Shown piece after piece: positions 1 through 8,784 of a stretch of DNA of 64,000 bases (positions are counted from its first letter, which is position 1; each line of letters starts with the position of its first letter). The translations under genes were made by a program, and so were the position numbers. The DNA lies in the NCBI GenBank assembly GCA_943356435.1, contig CALREY010000003.1, forward strand, positions 62,001-126,000, read 5' to 3'. The stretch comes from Candidatus Altimarinota bacterium (GTDB lineage Bacteria; Patescibacteriota; Gracilibacteria; BD1-5; UBA6164). The notes under the pieces were generated by a model, which was not told where the DNA came from, did not search any database, and was given only the letters and a program-made list of their open reading frames with translations.

Positions 1-372
1 TTCTTGGAGCGTTGTGCACTCGTTTGAAAATGCGACATCATTACCGTTTGAAAAGTCTCCAGCAATTGGAAAAATGACTTTTTTCGATGTAGCAACTGAC
101 CAAGCGTCACCGTTGGTAATAGTTACTGCATCGATTTTTCCATTACGAAATAGGTCGAGAGAATCAGTGTACGACGAAGCTTGAACGATGTCGATTTTGA
201 CCCCCATCTTTTCTTCCCATTTCTTCACAATACCTTCTCTTTTTGCGTATTCCCACTGATACCAGTAGGCATAGTATGACCAGCCGACTTTGATAGTAGG
301 AACTTCCGCTTTCGCGATTGCTGTAGAAAACAGAGCAATAAGTGTAAACAAACTAATAATAGTTTTTTTCAT
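1..372 (-). CDS. ABC-type substrate-binding protein, C-terminal part cut by window edge
   Basis: The first 124 residues of a secreted solute-binding protein are present; the gene runs off the left edge. A Lys-rich, hydrophobic signal peptide (residues 1-22, ending A-I-A-K-A) is followed by a type-2 periplasmic binding fold start (T-I-K-V-G-W) and an F-R-N-G-K-I-D-A-V segment typical of NMT1/SsuA-like receptors for nitrate, sulfonates or riboflavin precursors. The ligand cannot be told. It lies just downstream of telA on the same strand and resembles in kind the other two binding proteins of the cluster. All Gly are GGN and Trp is TGG; there is no TGA. Confidence 0.75.
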   Translation of the reverse strand, partial: MKKTIISLFTLIALFSTAIAKAEVPTIKVGWSYYAYWYQWEYAKREGIVKKWEEKMGVKIDIVQASSYTDSLDLFRNGKIDAVTITNGDAWSVATSKKVIFPIAGDFSNGNDVAFSNECTTLQE

Positions 373-400
373 TAGTATATACCTCTTTTGGATTGAATGA

Positions 401-1615
401 TTAGATTTTTTCAGCAGCCGCATCCATATTTGCTTTTTTGATGGATGCGTCAACTTGATTTTTCAGTTTAAGCAACAGGTCTTCGGCGGCACGACGATTT
501 TCAGCTGATTGTTTTTCGTTTTCACGATCAGTTTCAATAGCTGTAATAGTAGATTCCACCAAAGACTCAATTTCTTGAGCTCTTTTCAAAGCAAGACCTT
601 GACTTTCTTTTGCCACATTTACGACTTCATCGACGATTTCGGTAGTGTGCTTGTTCAGTCTAGATTCCACTTCATCGAGAGCTTGACGGTCTTTTTGAGC
701 TTCTTTCGTTTCGTACAGAGCAATCAGCTCGACTATTGAGGCTTTGAGTTTCGGTATTACGAATAGAATACCTCTGACAATGCCTTCGATTTCGATTTTG
801 ATTGCGTCCTGTGTTCTACGAACACGAGGAATAGTGACAGATGAAGCTTCCACATAGGCAAGTTTCAGCTGTATAAATCTCGTGTCAAAACTTGCTATTT
901 GTTGGTAAATGTCTCTTACATCTTGTAGTTTGAGTGTATCGTTACTTTGTAATGCAGCCTTGGCAAGTTCATCGTACTCAGCTTTGGCTTTTTTCAGAAT
1001 GTCTTCACCGGCTGCAATGTAGATGCGGATACCGTTGATTTGCTCGATTGTTGCATTGCGCAATTTATCGAGTTTATCACTTTCATTGGTCAGTGTTTGG
1101 ATGCGATTGTTGTATTTCTCAACCAGCTCATCAAACTTTTGAACAATTGTATCTTGACTTTGCATCAGGTAATTTACATAGTCAGCGATACCACCGAGTG
1201 CTTCGATAATACCAGAAAACAACTTTGTAAGTTTCCCTTGACCATGTATAATTTGCTCTTTGGTTTGATCCAATTTCAGTAAATCTATGCCGTCATTGAG
1301 TTCGATTGCCAATTGACCAGCCAGACCAGCGTCTTTTGTCTTAATACCAGCTAAGAGTTGATCCAAAATGCTATTGAATGCATTTTGTGGTGCAGCACCG
1401 TAATACAAGTTTGCAGCAGTGTTCATGATGTCATGACCAGCTACAATTTTCTCGACTTCAGCCAAATCAGAGGGTGACATCTCATCGCGATTGATGAGTT
1501 CATCGTCACCTTTGGTTTCGATTACCATCGGTAAATTTGCTGTACCACCAGTAGCAAATACATTAGCGTCAGCGATAGTGGCAGATTCAGTAGTTGATTG
1601 TTGTTGTTCACTCAT
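401..1615 (-). CDS. telA: TelA-family toxic anion resistance protein
   Basis: A 404-residue, almost wholly alpha-helical cytoplasmic protein with the length and long coiled-coil helices of the TelA/KlaA family (PF05816). The acidic N terminus is followed by helical segments from about residue 60 to the end. The family is linked to tellurite and other stress loci, but its biochemical role is unsettled. The stop is TAA and the start overlaps an operon with the XpaC-like gene only 1 nt upstream (TAA, then ATG), so the two are probably co-translated. TelA next to XpaC is a recurrent pairing in bacteria. No internal TGA occurs in 404 codons, unlike genes right of 9 kb. Confidence 0.85.
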   Translation of the reverse strand: MSEQQQSTTESATIADANVFATGGTANLPMVIETKGDDELINRDEMSPSDLAEVEKIVAGHDIMNTAANLYYGAAPQNAFNSILDQLLAGIKTKDAGLAGQLAIELNDGIDLLKLDQTKEQIIHGQGKLTKLFSGIIEALGGIADYVNYLMQSQDTIVQKFDELVEKYNNRIQTLTNESDKLDKLRNATIEQINGIRIYIAAGEDILKKAKAEYDELAKAALQSNDTLKLQDVRDIYQQIASFDTRFIQLKLAYVEASSVTIPRVRRTQDAIKIEIEGIVRGILFVIPKLKASIVELIALYETKEAQKDRQALDEVESRLNKHTTEIVDEVVNVAKESQGLALKRAQEIESLVESTITAIETDRENEKQSAENRRAAEDLLLKLKNQVDASIKKANMDAAAEKI

Positions 1616-1616
1616 T

Positions 1617-2423
1617 TTAAGCCCCTTTTTCAGGTAAATAAAGATTGGTTTTGTTTGCTAAATCAGATGCTTGATTTCTCAAGTTTTCCAGAGCTAGTGC
1701 TTTGGACATATCTGAAATATTAGCTACTTTTACAGTTAATTCAGCCAGACCTGTGAGGGTCTTTTCTACTTCGTTTATTAGTATTTCAACTTCATTTTCT
1801 TGTGTTTCCTTTAAATTTATTTGGTTTAAAAATGGTTGTTTTTCAGCATCATTATCAGCTGAATTGATAGATCTATTTAAACTATCTACATCAATCGTTT
1901 GAACAGAGCGGTACTTCGATAGAGCTTCCATTAGCTTGTTTAGTACTGCTAAATTTATTTGTTCAGCAATACTTAAATACTCGCCATGGCTAATACTGTT
2001 TTCAAAAAATTTTTCTCCTAGTACTTTTTTAAAGTTGATAAAAAAATCGTTAATTTTTTCTACCTGTTCAGCAGGAGTATCAAGATTGAACTCTTTGAAC
2101 TCACTTATCAGATAATCAGATAGGTCCTTGATATTTTGCTCTCTCAGCTTTTCGTGTTGTTTCAAGTAATCAAACTCATGTCTGTTTTTCCGTAGAAAAA
2201 TATCCAAAAACAAGTTTCCTAATCCAACACTAGTAAGTAATATGCAAACTATAGACCAAATCTTGATTGATATACCAAACCAAACAGAGCCAATCATAAA
2301 CAAGCCAGTTCCTGATACTACTGTACCAAGAGTAATTGGATTGTTTATGATACGGCTTTTTCTGTATTTTTCGGCTTCTGCTGAACTGACAGGTAACAAG
2401 GTTGGAACCTTTCTGTCAGTCAT
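1617..2423 (-). CDS. XpaC-like membrane protein paired with TelA
   Basis: A 268-residue protein with two adjacent transmembrane helices (about residues 28-72) and a long soluble helical C-terminal region. This layout, and its place directly upstream of telA, fit the XpaC family (5-bromo-4-chloroindolyl phosphate hydrolysis protein, PF10112), which commonly accompanies TelA. Family assignment rests on layout and context more than on motifs. Stop TAA; no internal TGA. It likely anchors or partners TelA at the inner face of the membrane. Confidence 0.6.
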   Translation of the reverse strand: MTDRKVPTLLPVSSAEAEKYRKSRIINNPITLGTVVSGTGLFMIGSVWFGISIKIWSIVCILLTSVGLGNLFLDIFLRKNRHEFDYLKQHEKLREQNIKDLSDYLISEFKEFNLDTPAEQVEKINDFFINFKKVLGEKFFENSISHGEYLSIAEQINLAVLNKLMEALSKYRSVQTIDVDSLNRSINSADNDAEKQPFLNQINLKETQENEVEILINEVEKTLTGLAELTVKVANISDMSKALALENLRNQASDLANKTNLYLPEKGA

Positions 2424-2436
2424 TTAAACTCCTTAG

Positions 2437-4068
2437 CTATCTAGCTGTATTTTTTAAAATAAAATGAACTTGTCTCAATCTACCACCATATGACCGAGTC
2501 GATTCGTTAACTTGCATTGGTATTACTTTTTTTACATTTTCAGGACTAGGTATGATTACTCTCACTCTATTCCTATCTATGTTGTAATTACTGATAATGT
2601 ATTCCATTACATTTCTAGCTCTCCTCTCTGCTGTTTGTTTCTCATCTTCGAGATCTGTAGCATTTGAAAAATAACCAGGAGTTAATTCAATACGGAAGTT
2701 CGGATAATGTCTGAGTTCATCCATTATCTCATCCAAGAGTTCATTTGAGTTTTCACTCAAACTACTATCTCCTGAAAGAAATATTATTGGTTTTGCTTTT
2801 AATTCTCCTACTTCTACCAAATCATTCCATTGTTCGTCTGTTAATTGACTAAATGGGTGAGTTAGCGAATCAGTAACAGTGTTTTTGTCCGATTGCTGTG
2901 AGTATCCTCCTAGCAAGTAAAGTTTACGGATTATCGTACTGTTGATAATTTTTGTGAAATCAAATCCTTTCAAATGATCCTTGTGAGATTCATCTTCCTT
3001 GATTATATTTCTTGCATTTTCATGTGCTTCTAGTAGACCAAAGTATTTTTGACCAGCTAAACCGAACCAATTTTCTGCATTATCACGCAGATTTACCCAT
3101 TTCACTCCAGCTATCATCGATGTAATTTCTTCATCAGATAGACCACTTAAGCCAGCATATTCATCGAGGAAAGACTTGGATTGCTCCAATAAAAGACTAT
3201 TGTCATCTTTTAGCTTTTGCAATACATCGAAGTATTCATCGATTATAGTTTCTAGATGAGCATACTTTGAATTATTTTCCTCCAATAATTTACGATTGAC
3301 AAGAAGTAAATCAACTATGTCTTTATCAGCATTTCTAGATGAATAAAGTTCTACTGTACCTTCCAGAGCTAAAAGTTTGCTTTTCCATGGTTCCCATGTA
3401 GTTATTATGCATACTTCTTTGTTCCGAAATTTTTCATAGATTTCTTTATCCGACTCTCCACCGACATACCAAGGTTTATCAGTTTTTAGTAATGCATCTA
3501 CACCGAAATCTCGACCAATTGTCCTGACTTGTTGATGACTTGGAGTATTTTCCAAATATGCCATTTTCCATCCATCAGGATTAGTAGCACTAAAATGAGG
3601 CTTGGAATTCAAATCTGAAATTTTTGATATTCCACAATCCTTCCAAGCAATGGTAGAATCTCCACCATGTGACTCATCAATGACCAAAACTTCAACACCA
3701 ATCAACTCGTTTTTAATTCTGTTTAATTGATGTGCATCAGCAGTAATTACCGCAAAATCGATTTCACCATTATTCAATGCTTCAATTCTTTTTTGGTAAT
3801 CACCTTTATCTGATATCCATTGTAAATCTATTCCCTTTACTCTCAAATTGTTTTGAAGCAGATTTGATGCTATAGGAATATAACCAGGCCATCCATCCAA
3901 ATTACCATGAAAACTGACTTTTATGTTTTCAGCATCACTTGTTTTGAGTGTTATTTCTTCATTGAGCTTATTTTTGTAAAAGAAAGTAGCACCGGCTGTA
4001 AGTAAAAATATTAAAAGTACCGATATGGCAACTTTTAAACCCGTATTTGAATTTTCTTCAGGATACAT
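2437..4068 (-). CDS. Solute-binding domain fused to OmpA-like peptidoglycan-binding domain
   Basis: A 543-residue protein: one N-terminal transmembrane anchor (residues 12-30), then a periplasmic NMT1/SBP-like binding domain (about 45-330; G-Y-I-P-I-A and G-E-I-D-F-A-V-I-T-A-D are typical), a linker, and an OmpA-type C-terminal domain (about 410-540) with A-E-R-R-A-R-N-V-M-E-Y-I, the conserved peptidoglycan-binding helix. An SBP tethered to membrane and wall suggests an envelope sensor rather than a transporter subunit; no permease or ATPase is visible. It is transcribed toward XpaC and TelA and is probably in their operon. Stop TAG. A shortened copy follows immediately upstream. Confidence 0.8.
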   Translation of the reverse strand: MYPEENSNTGLKVAISVLLIFLLTAGATFFYKNKLNEEITLKTSDAENIKVSFHGNLDGWPGYIPIASNLLQNNLRVKGIDLQWISDKGDYQKRIEALNNGEIDFAVITADAHQLNRIKNELIGVEVLVIDESHGGDSTIAWKDCGISKISDLNSKPHFSATNPDGWKMAYLENTPSHQQVRTIGRDFGVDALLKTDKPWYVGGESDKEIYEKFRNKEVCIITTWEPWKSKLLALEGTVELYSSRNADKDIVDLLLVNRKLLEENNSKYAHLETIIDEYFDVLQKLKDDNSLLLEQSKSFLDEYAGLSGLSDEEITSMIAGVKWVNLRDNAENWFGLAGQKYFGLLEAHENARNIIKEDESHKDHLKGFDFTKIINSTIIRKLYLLGGYSQQSDKNTVTDSLTHPFSQLTDEQWNDLVEVGELKAKPIIFLSGDSSLSENSNELLDEIMDELRHYPNFRIELTPGYFSNATDLEDEKQTAERRARNVMEYIISNYNIDRNRVRVIIPSPENVKKVIPMQVNESTRSYGGRLRQVHFILKNTAR

Positions 4069-4078
4069 TTAACGCTCC

Positions 4079-4138
4079 AAAAGTTCCCATATAGGGACTT
4101 GTTTAAAAGGAGAAGCAATTAATACGAATACTAATTGT
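4079..4138. repeat. Duplicated hairpin block, copy 1
   Basis: An AGTTCC/AGGGACT palindrome followed by a GGAGAAGCAATTA/TAATTGTTCC inverted repeat. Nearly the same block recurs at 4490-4553, so it was carried along in the tandem duplication of the adjacent gene. It may act as a terminator on the minus strand. Confidence 0.7.
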
Positions 4139-4478
4139 TCCATATTGATGATTTATAATCATCTTTTAGCTTATGCAATACATCGAAGTATTCATCGATA
4201 ATTGTTTCTAAATAAGCGAACTTTGGATTGTTTTCATCGAGAATTGCTTTATTAATTTGCAAATCGACTTTATCTTTGTCAGTATTTCTAGATGAATTAA
4301 GTTCAACTGTACCTTCCAGAGCTAAAAGTTTGCTTTTCAATGGTTCCCACATAGTTATTATGCATACTTCTTTGTTCTGAAAATTTCCAAAGAAATTAGT
4401 TCCAGCTATTACAAAAAATAATAAAAGTACCGATATGGCAACTTTTAAACCCTTATTTGAATTTTGCTCAGTATACAT
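4131..4478 (-). pseudogene. Decayed tandem copy of the SBP-OmpA gene
   Basis: This 115-codon frame is a remnant duplicate of the 2437-4068 gene. Residues 1-28 match its N terminus (shared N-S-N and G-L-K-V-A-I-S-V-L-L), then the sequence jumps to the region of residues 210-290 (shared N-K-E-V-C-I-I-T and K-S-K-L-L-A-L-E-G-T-V-E-L), after which it stops. The binding cleft and whole OmpA domain are missing, so it is most likely nonfunctional although still open. Similar leader DNA and hairpins lie before both copies, supporting tandem duplication followed by internal deletion. Confidence 0.75.
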
Positions 4479-4489
4479 TTATATCTCCA

Positions 4490-4553
4490 AAAGTTCCCGT
4501 ATAGGGACTCGTTTAAAATGAGGAGCAATTAGTACGAATACTAATCGCTCCTT
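4490..4553. repeat. Duplicated hairpin block, copy 2; probable terminator of the VWA gene
   Basis: Inverted repeat GGAGCGATTAGTA-TTCG-TACTAATTGCTCC on the minus strand, with a stable TTCG loop and a following T-rich stretch, sits just after the VWA stop codon. The second palindrome and overall block repeat those at 4079-4138. Confidence 0.7.
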
Positions 4554-4561
4554 GTTAGTGA

Positions 4562-5290
4562 CTACCAGCTATCACCGAGATTCAAGTGTGACATGTCACC
4601 TTTGAAATCTATCTCAGCTAAAACTGACTTGAATGCTTCAGATAATTCACCAGAATTTTCCACAGTTTTGAAATCCATACCTGGTCTTTTTAAGATATCC
4701 AGATTGGCACAAAAACCTATTGCATGGACCATTACAGGTGTTTTATCAATGAAGTAATCCAGGTATTTAGCAGTAATCTGCTCGCTGTCAGGTATTCCAT
4801 CACCCAAGATAACTATGTGATATTTACCATTGGATTTTTGAGCTTTAGCTTGAGCAGTAATACTTTGGTTTGCCCAAGCTAGTGCGCTGTCCATAGGTGT
4901 ACCACCACCAGATTTTAGCTTATTTATGCCAGCCAAAACCTGATTTTTATCTGTGCTTAAAGGTGTATCTATTTTCGAACTAGATCCGAAGTGAATAAGA
5001 CCGACATTAGCATTTTCAGGAATCTTGTTTAGAAATTCCTTAGCTGCTTTTATAGCTTCGCCAAATTTTTGCTTTCCACCACAACTACCTTCCATGCTTC
5101 CACTTGTATCAATTAATAACAATACATTTGTAGCAAACAAGTCATTTGCGATAGTGACTACTTCGTTATCAGCGATTTTGCCTGGCCATTCATGAATACT
5201 GCCAGCTATCACTTCTGTTTCAATCGTTTTTGACTCGATATCACAAGCTGTTAATAGTAGCAGTAAAAACGGTATGATTATTTTTTTCAT
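4562..5290 (-). CDS. VWA-domain lipoprotein
   Basis: A 242-residue exported protein. A short hydrophobic leader ends in the lipobox L-L-T-A-C (Cys16), so it should be lipid-anchored. The von Willebrand A domain spans about residues 53-230, with the intact metal-binding MIDAS motif D-T-S-G-S-M, the later threonine in G-G-G-T-P-M-D, and the aspartate in I-L-G-D-G. VWA domains bind proteins through a divalent metal. In this cluster it probably interacts with the solute-binding or OmpA-domain partners on the envelope. Start has a clear SD-like GGGAGA upstream. Stop TAG. Confidence 0.85.
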   Translation of the reverse strand: MKKIIIPFLLLLLTACDIESKTIETEVIAGSIHEWPGKIADNEVVTIANDLFATNVLLLIDTSGSMEGSCGGKQKFGEAIKAAKEFLNKIPENANVGLIHFGSSSKIDTPLSTDKNQVLAGINKLKSGGGTPMDSALAWANQSITAQAKAQKSNGKYHIVILGDGIPDSEQITAKYLDYFIDKTPVMVHAIGFCANLDILKRPGMDFKTVENSGELSEAFKSVLAEIDFKGDMSHLNLGDSW

Positions 5291-5302
5291 ACTATTCTCC
5301 CT

Positions 5303-7060
5303 TTACCATTGCACGCCAGTTGTTAGGTCAATTTCCCCGTCCATGTTATGGGCTGAGAAAACGGCTCTTCTATTTTGTTTAGCTATATCACTGCTGCTTG
5401 GAAAACAAGGTTCAACAGTATCTACTCCATGATATGAGTATTTGCAAGTGCCGTTTATAGGACTTTTTACACCCATACCTTGAGGTACAACATTTGTAAA
5501 ACTGATATTGTAACCTTTTGAGTTCACACTGTTTTGCAACGCTTGAAACATCTCGTTTGCACGTCTTTGTGATGAATCTTGAGCTGCTTGAAGAGTATTT
5601 TTCCAAACTTGTGCATCAACACCATTACCATACTGTGCCTGCAATTTATCTCTTAGAGCTTTAGGAAAATTTGCAGGTAAAACCGCAACTCCATATTTTT
5701 CCAAGAGGTATTTTGATGGGTCAGCATGAGCTGTGATTGTTGAAATACTACCACTGCTTTTTGCCATGATGTTGAAAGTATCGTTAAATTGCTGTGTGTA
5801 TAAATCAGCATTGAAGTCATTATCATTGGCATCAAAGTTGATTGTAATACTTACAAAACCATCATCCAAGTGACCTTCGCTTGCTAGTTTTGAAACCACT
5901 CTTGCAACATCAGCTTGTTTAAAAGTCTGTACTTCTACACCGAATTGTTCATTCAGTCCATTTTTCAGGCCGTCCCAATTGTGTTTGAAAGTAGTGATTT
6001 GAGATGCTCTGTTTGAGTTTTTTAGTATTCCCATTTCGCTCAAGCTTTTTGTTACTTCAGATAATTGAGAAGTCAAACAGTTTGCTTCTTTTTTACCATT
6101 ACCAGCATCACATGTAGCGTATTTGTAGTTACCTGTCCATCCTGCCATGGTGAGATCGTATAAATACATATCACCGATTGCAGAGATGAAGTTTGGATCA
6201 TTTGCTGCTTCAAACAGTACTTCTGCACCTTTTTCTTTCAGTTTTTGCCAATCAGAGGAGCTTGCTTTGGCTAATTCACGAGTTTTTTCATTTGCAATCA
6301 ATAAGTCATGAGCTAGTTTTGCAACTTCATCTGGATTAGCATCGCTGTATTCTTTTGTAACCCATACATGGTCTGTAATGGAGTTACGAAGAGTAGCAGT
6401 TGTAACTATGATTGAGCCATTTGTAGCTTTAGCGTCATCGCTTTTCAGGTCTACGGTGATACCAAAAGAGCCATCTAGCTCACCACCGATAAATGCATTT
6501 ACTGCACTTTCTTTGGTTTTGCTATCTAGACCCAAGTCTTTGTACCATACATACTGAATTGGACTGCCTTTTGGACATTCAGCCATTGAATTGACTGTTG
6601 AAGCCAAGTCCATGTGTGGACCACCTAATTGTAAACCAATCTTTTTACCGCATAAATCGGAAAAATTCTTGATTTCTTTTTTTACAATCAGGCCGTCACC
6701 ACCTGTCGAGTCTGAGTACTTGTATAACCAGACAAGACACTTATCACTTTTTTCACATAGTGCATCAGATGCATATGCTGCTTGTCCGAGTGTACCACGA
6801 AAAAAAGGTGTTTTACCTGATCTAACATCGTTGATTTGTGCAATGATATCGTTTTGTAGGTGGATTTTGTAGCCTGATTGGATTGCTGTAATATCAGCCC
6901 CCCATAAAATCACAGGTAACTCATTCCCACTTACATTTCCAGTCGGTAAAAGTTTTTGCTCAGAGGCAGAGATTGCCTTGAGTGTTTGTGTTTTTGCTGC
7001 GCTCGAGTTTTGTGACAGGATCACAAAAAACAAGCATAAAAGTATTTTAATTACTTTCAT
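5303..7060 (-). CDS. Large periplasmic binding protein (NMT1-like)
   Basis: A 585-residue secreted protein. I start it at the ATG preceded by AAGGGG (position 7060), which gives a clean signal peptide (M-K-V-I-K-I-L-L ... S-S-A-A); an upstream in-frame ATG would add 16 residues before it. The N-terminal half resembles periplasmic binding proteins (P-V-I-L-W-G-A-D, then L-Q-L-G-G-P-H and D-G-S-F-G-I). Paired cysteines near residues 87/92, 127/152 and 306/316 suggest disulfides. The C-terminal 200 residues are of unrecognised type, with L-N-E-Q-F-G-V-E-V, and include N-R-R-A-V-F-S. It heads the minus-strand cluster. No TGA in 586 codons. Confidence 0.65.
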   Translation of the reverse strand: MKVIKILLCLFFVILSQNSSAAKTQTLKAISASEQKLLPTGNVSGNELPVILWGADITAIQSGYKIHLQNDIIAQINDVRSGKTPFFRGTLGQAAYASDALCEKSDKCLVWLYKYSDSTGGDGLIVKKEIKNFSDLCGKKIGLQLGGPHMDLASTVNSMAECPKGSPIQYVWYKDLGLDSKTKESAVNAFIGGELDGSFGITVDLKSDDAKATNGSIIVTTATLRNSITDHVWVTKEYSDANPDEVAKLAHDLLIANEKTRELAKASSSDWQKLKEKGAEVLFEAANDPNFISAIGDMYLYDLTMAGWTGNYKYATCDAGNGKKEANCLTSQLSEVTKSLSEMGILKNSNRASQITTFKHNWDGLKNGLNEQFGVEVQTFKQADVARVVSKLASEGHLDDGFVSITINFDANDNDFNADLYTQQFNDTFNIMAKSSGSISTITAHADPSKYLLEKYGVAVLPANFPKALRDKLQAQYGNGVDAQVWKNTLQAAQDSSQRRANEMFQALQNSVNSKGYNISFTNVVPQGMGVKSPINGTCKYSYHGVDTVEPCFPSSSDIAKQNRRAVFSAHNMDGEIDLTTGVQW

Positions 7061-7140
7061 ATTTTTCCCCTTAAATAGTTTATCAAAAAATGTTAATGAG
7101 CCTGCCAAAAATTAGCTGGCAGATAATACATAAAAAATAT

Positions 7141-7168
7141 AAAAAGTCAATATAAAAATTGACTTTTT
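7141..7168. promoter_or_regulatory. Perfect inverted repeat between divergent genes
   Basis: AAAAAGTCAAT and ATTGACTTTTT flank a 6-nt AT spacer in the gap between the divergently transcribed binding-protein gene and the MscS-like gene. Because no gene ends here, an operator or a 5-prime leader hairpin is as likely as a terminator. Confidence 0.45.
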
Positions 7169-7218
7169 ATATATATTTCTTATTTTATATTTACATAAAA
7201 TTTTTTGGAGTATTTTTG

Positions 7219-8442
7219 ATGAATATTTTTAGTGATTTTTGGGTTGTATTGATTAGTTTTTTAGGGTTTGAACATATTTCTGTTGACTATGTAAACTTGG
7301 CATTAATATTTGTTGGCCATTGTTTGTTTTATTTATTTGCTAAGTATGTAGTATTAAAAAAGATATACAGGTATGATGATTCTAAGAGGTACAATTCTAT
7401 AAGAATCCTCGTAGTATTGAATATTCTGTCTTTTATTACTTGGATAATTGCAGAATTAACAAACGATTATGAACATTTGAGAGTAGTTGCTATATTCTCT
7501 ATTGCTTATGTTTCGAAATTTACATTTCATATAATGAGTTATATTAACTTGAAAATATATGGAAAACATAAAGAATTCAAACAAGAAGTCACGAATCCAC
7601 TCAAAAAAAAGAAATTGAGAAAAGCATTTGCAGAAAAACTAGAAAGTCCAAGTAATGATAAAGTGCAGTTAAATCCAGAATTTTATTACATTGTGTCTGA
7701 GAATAAGTTTTATAGAAATGTTATAACAAATGTGTCATCAAAAACATCTAAATTGATAGATGTGTTGATATTTGTAGTAGTGTTTTTTGTATCACTTAGT
7801 TTGATTATTCCTGTGATTGGTAAACTGAGCGAATATTTGAACAATAGTTATGTATTAGCTATTTGTGCATTTATTTTCATCTATGTTTTGGGTCCTGTTT
7901 ATCCAAATCTCTATGGTTCGTTTTTGGTAATCAAGAATGATAATCTAGACTTGGGTGACTTCATAATGATAACTGAAAAAAATATTAAGGGTAGAATTAT
8001 CGAAGTATCTATGTTTTGGGTAAAGCTCAAAGATCATGATAATAACACTATTTTGACAGTGCCATCTTCTTATTTTCATAATAATATTATAGAAAATCTG
8101 AGTAGATTTCAGTCTAGTCATGGAAAAAAAGTAGAGCTAGAATATATTGTTAGTTATGATTTATACAAGGAAGACCAAGGTGCAAGATTGAAGGTTATTT
8201 TTAAACATATTTTGGATGAATTGGAGGAGCAGTACACTGGTTTTCATAAAGGTAGTAGTCATAATATATGGCTTACACCTGATGATAAAGGAGTTACCGT
8301 AACTATATGGTACTATGTATCAGATATAGAAAAGGAGGAAAAACTGAAATTGCAAGTAGAAGATTATTTGTTTTCTAAGTGTAGTTCTAATGAGATATAT
8401 TTGGGTTCGCAACAGTTTTTAGAAATCTCAAGTAAATCTTGA
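7219..8442 (+). CDS. MscS-type mechanosensitive channel
   Basis: A 407-residue membrane protein. The start chosen at 7219 follows TTGGAG at a 9-nt spacing; an upstream in-frame ATG at 7159 lacks such a site. There are about four N-terminal transmembrane helices, then a pore-lining helix, and after it the MscS beta domain (G-S-F-L-V-I-K ... L-G-D-F-I-M-I ... G-R-I-I-E-V ... V-P-S-S-Y-F ... E-N-L-S), then the mixed C-terminal domain. MscS channels release solutes on osmotic downshift. The gene ends in TGA, followed 10 nt later by a terminator; read with UGA as glycine it would gain only Gly-Ile before TAG. Confidence 0.85.
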   Translation: MNIFSDFWVVLISFLGFEHISVDYVNLALIFVGHCLFYLFAKYVVLKKIYRYDDSKRYNSIRILVVLNILSFITWIIAELTNDYEHLRVVAIFSIAYVSKFTFHIMSYINLKIYGKHKEFKQEVTNPLKKKKLRKAFAEKLESPSNDKVQLNPEFYYIVSENKFYRNVITNVSSKTSKLIDVLIFVVVFFVSLSLIIPVIGKLSEYLNNSYVLAICAFIFIYVLGPVYPNLYGSFLVIKNDNLDLGDFIMITEKNIKGRIIEVSMFWVKLKDHDNNTILTVPSSYFHNNIIENLSRFQSSHGKKVELEYIVSYDLYKEDQGARLKVIFKHILDELEEQYTGFHKGSSHNIWLTPDDKGVTVTIWYYVSDIEKEEKLKLQVEDYLFSKCSSNEIYLGSQQFLEISSKS

Positions 8443-8451
8443 ATATAGTAA

Positions 8452-8482
8452 AAGAGGCTTGTTAATAACAAGTCTCTTTTTA
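8452..8482. terminator. Bidirectional terminator
   Basis: AGAGGCTTGTT/AACAAGTCTCT stem with T-run on one side and A-run on the other, between the convergent MscS gene and the small membrane peptide gene. Confidence 0.8.
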
Positions 8483-8489
8483 ATTGTTT

Positions 8490-8672
8490 TCAACGTTTTA
8501 ATAGAACGAATTTTTCGCTCTTTAATACATTGAACATAATTTGTATAATCACAGGAGATAGAATAATCCCTGCAATAAGTACAAACAAAAATACGAACAT
8601 CATAGCTAATAGCATCAATAAAACTAATGCTGTAACTACTAAGTAAGCTTTTAGATTACTATATTTTTCCAT
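8490..8672 (-). CDS. 60-residue hydrophobic peptide
   Basis: Starts at an ATG 7 nt after GGAG; a second ATG 12 nt upstream overlaps the stop of the preceding gene. Almost all of residues 8-48 are hydrophobic, giving one or two membrane helices, with a Lys-Arg-rich end. The first 25 residues match the next peptide upstream (S-N-L-x-x-Y-L-V-V-T-x-x-V-x-L-M-L-x-A), so the two are paralogues. It ends in TGA; reading TGA as glycine would run the frame straight through the terminator and antisense to the channel gene. Function unknown. Confidence 0.6.
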   Translation of the reverse strand: MEKYSNLKAYLVVTALVLLMLLAMMFVFLFVLIAGIILSPVIIQIMFNVLKSEKFVLLKR

Positions 8673-8684
8673 ATTTAGCTCCAT

Positions 8685-8774
8685 TTAAACTACGTAAAAC
8701 AGTGCAATCAGCATTAATACTACTGACACAGTAACTACTAAGTAAGATGTTAAATTGCTTTGGTTTTCTTGCAT
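8685..8774 (-). CDS. 29-residue hydrophobic peptide
   Basis: A single-span micropeptide (M-Q-E-N-Q-S-N-L then a hydrophobic run to the end) with a good ribosome site, GAGGAAAT, 4 nt before the ATG. It is a shorter paralogue of the 8490-8672 peptide, whose upstream ATG overlaps this gene's TAA. Such single-span peptides may be regulators of a membrane protein or hydrophobic toxins; nothing here decides. Confidence 0.55.
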   Translation of the reverse strand: MQENQSNLTSYLVVTVSVVLMLIALFYVV

Positions 8775-8784
8775 TTATATTTCC

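Noticed and set aside
5412-5835. Short minus-strand frames inside the large binding-protein gene
   Set aside because: They are in other frames of a convincing 585-residue protein.
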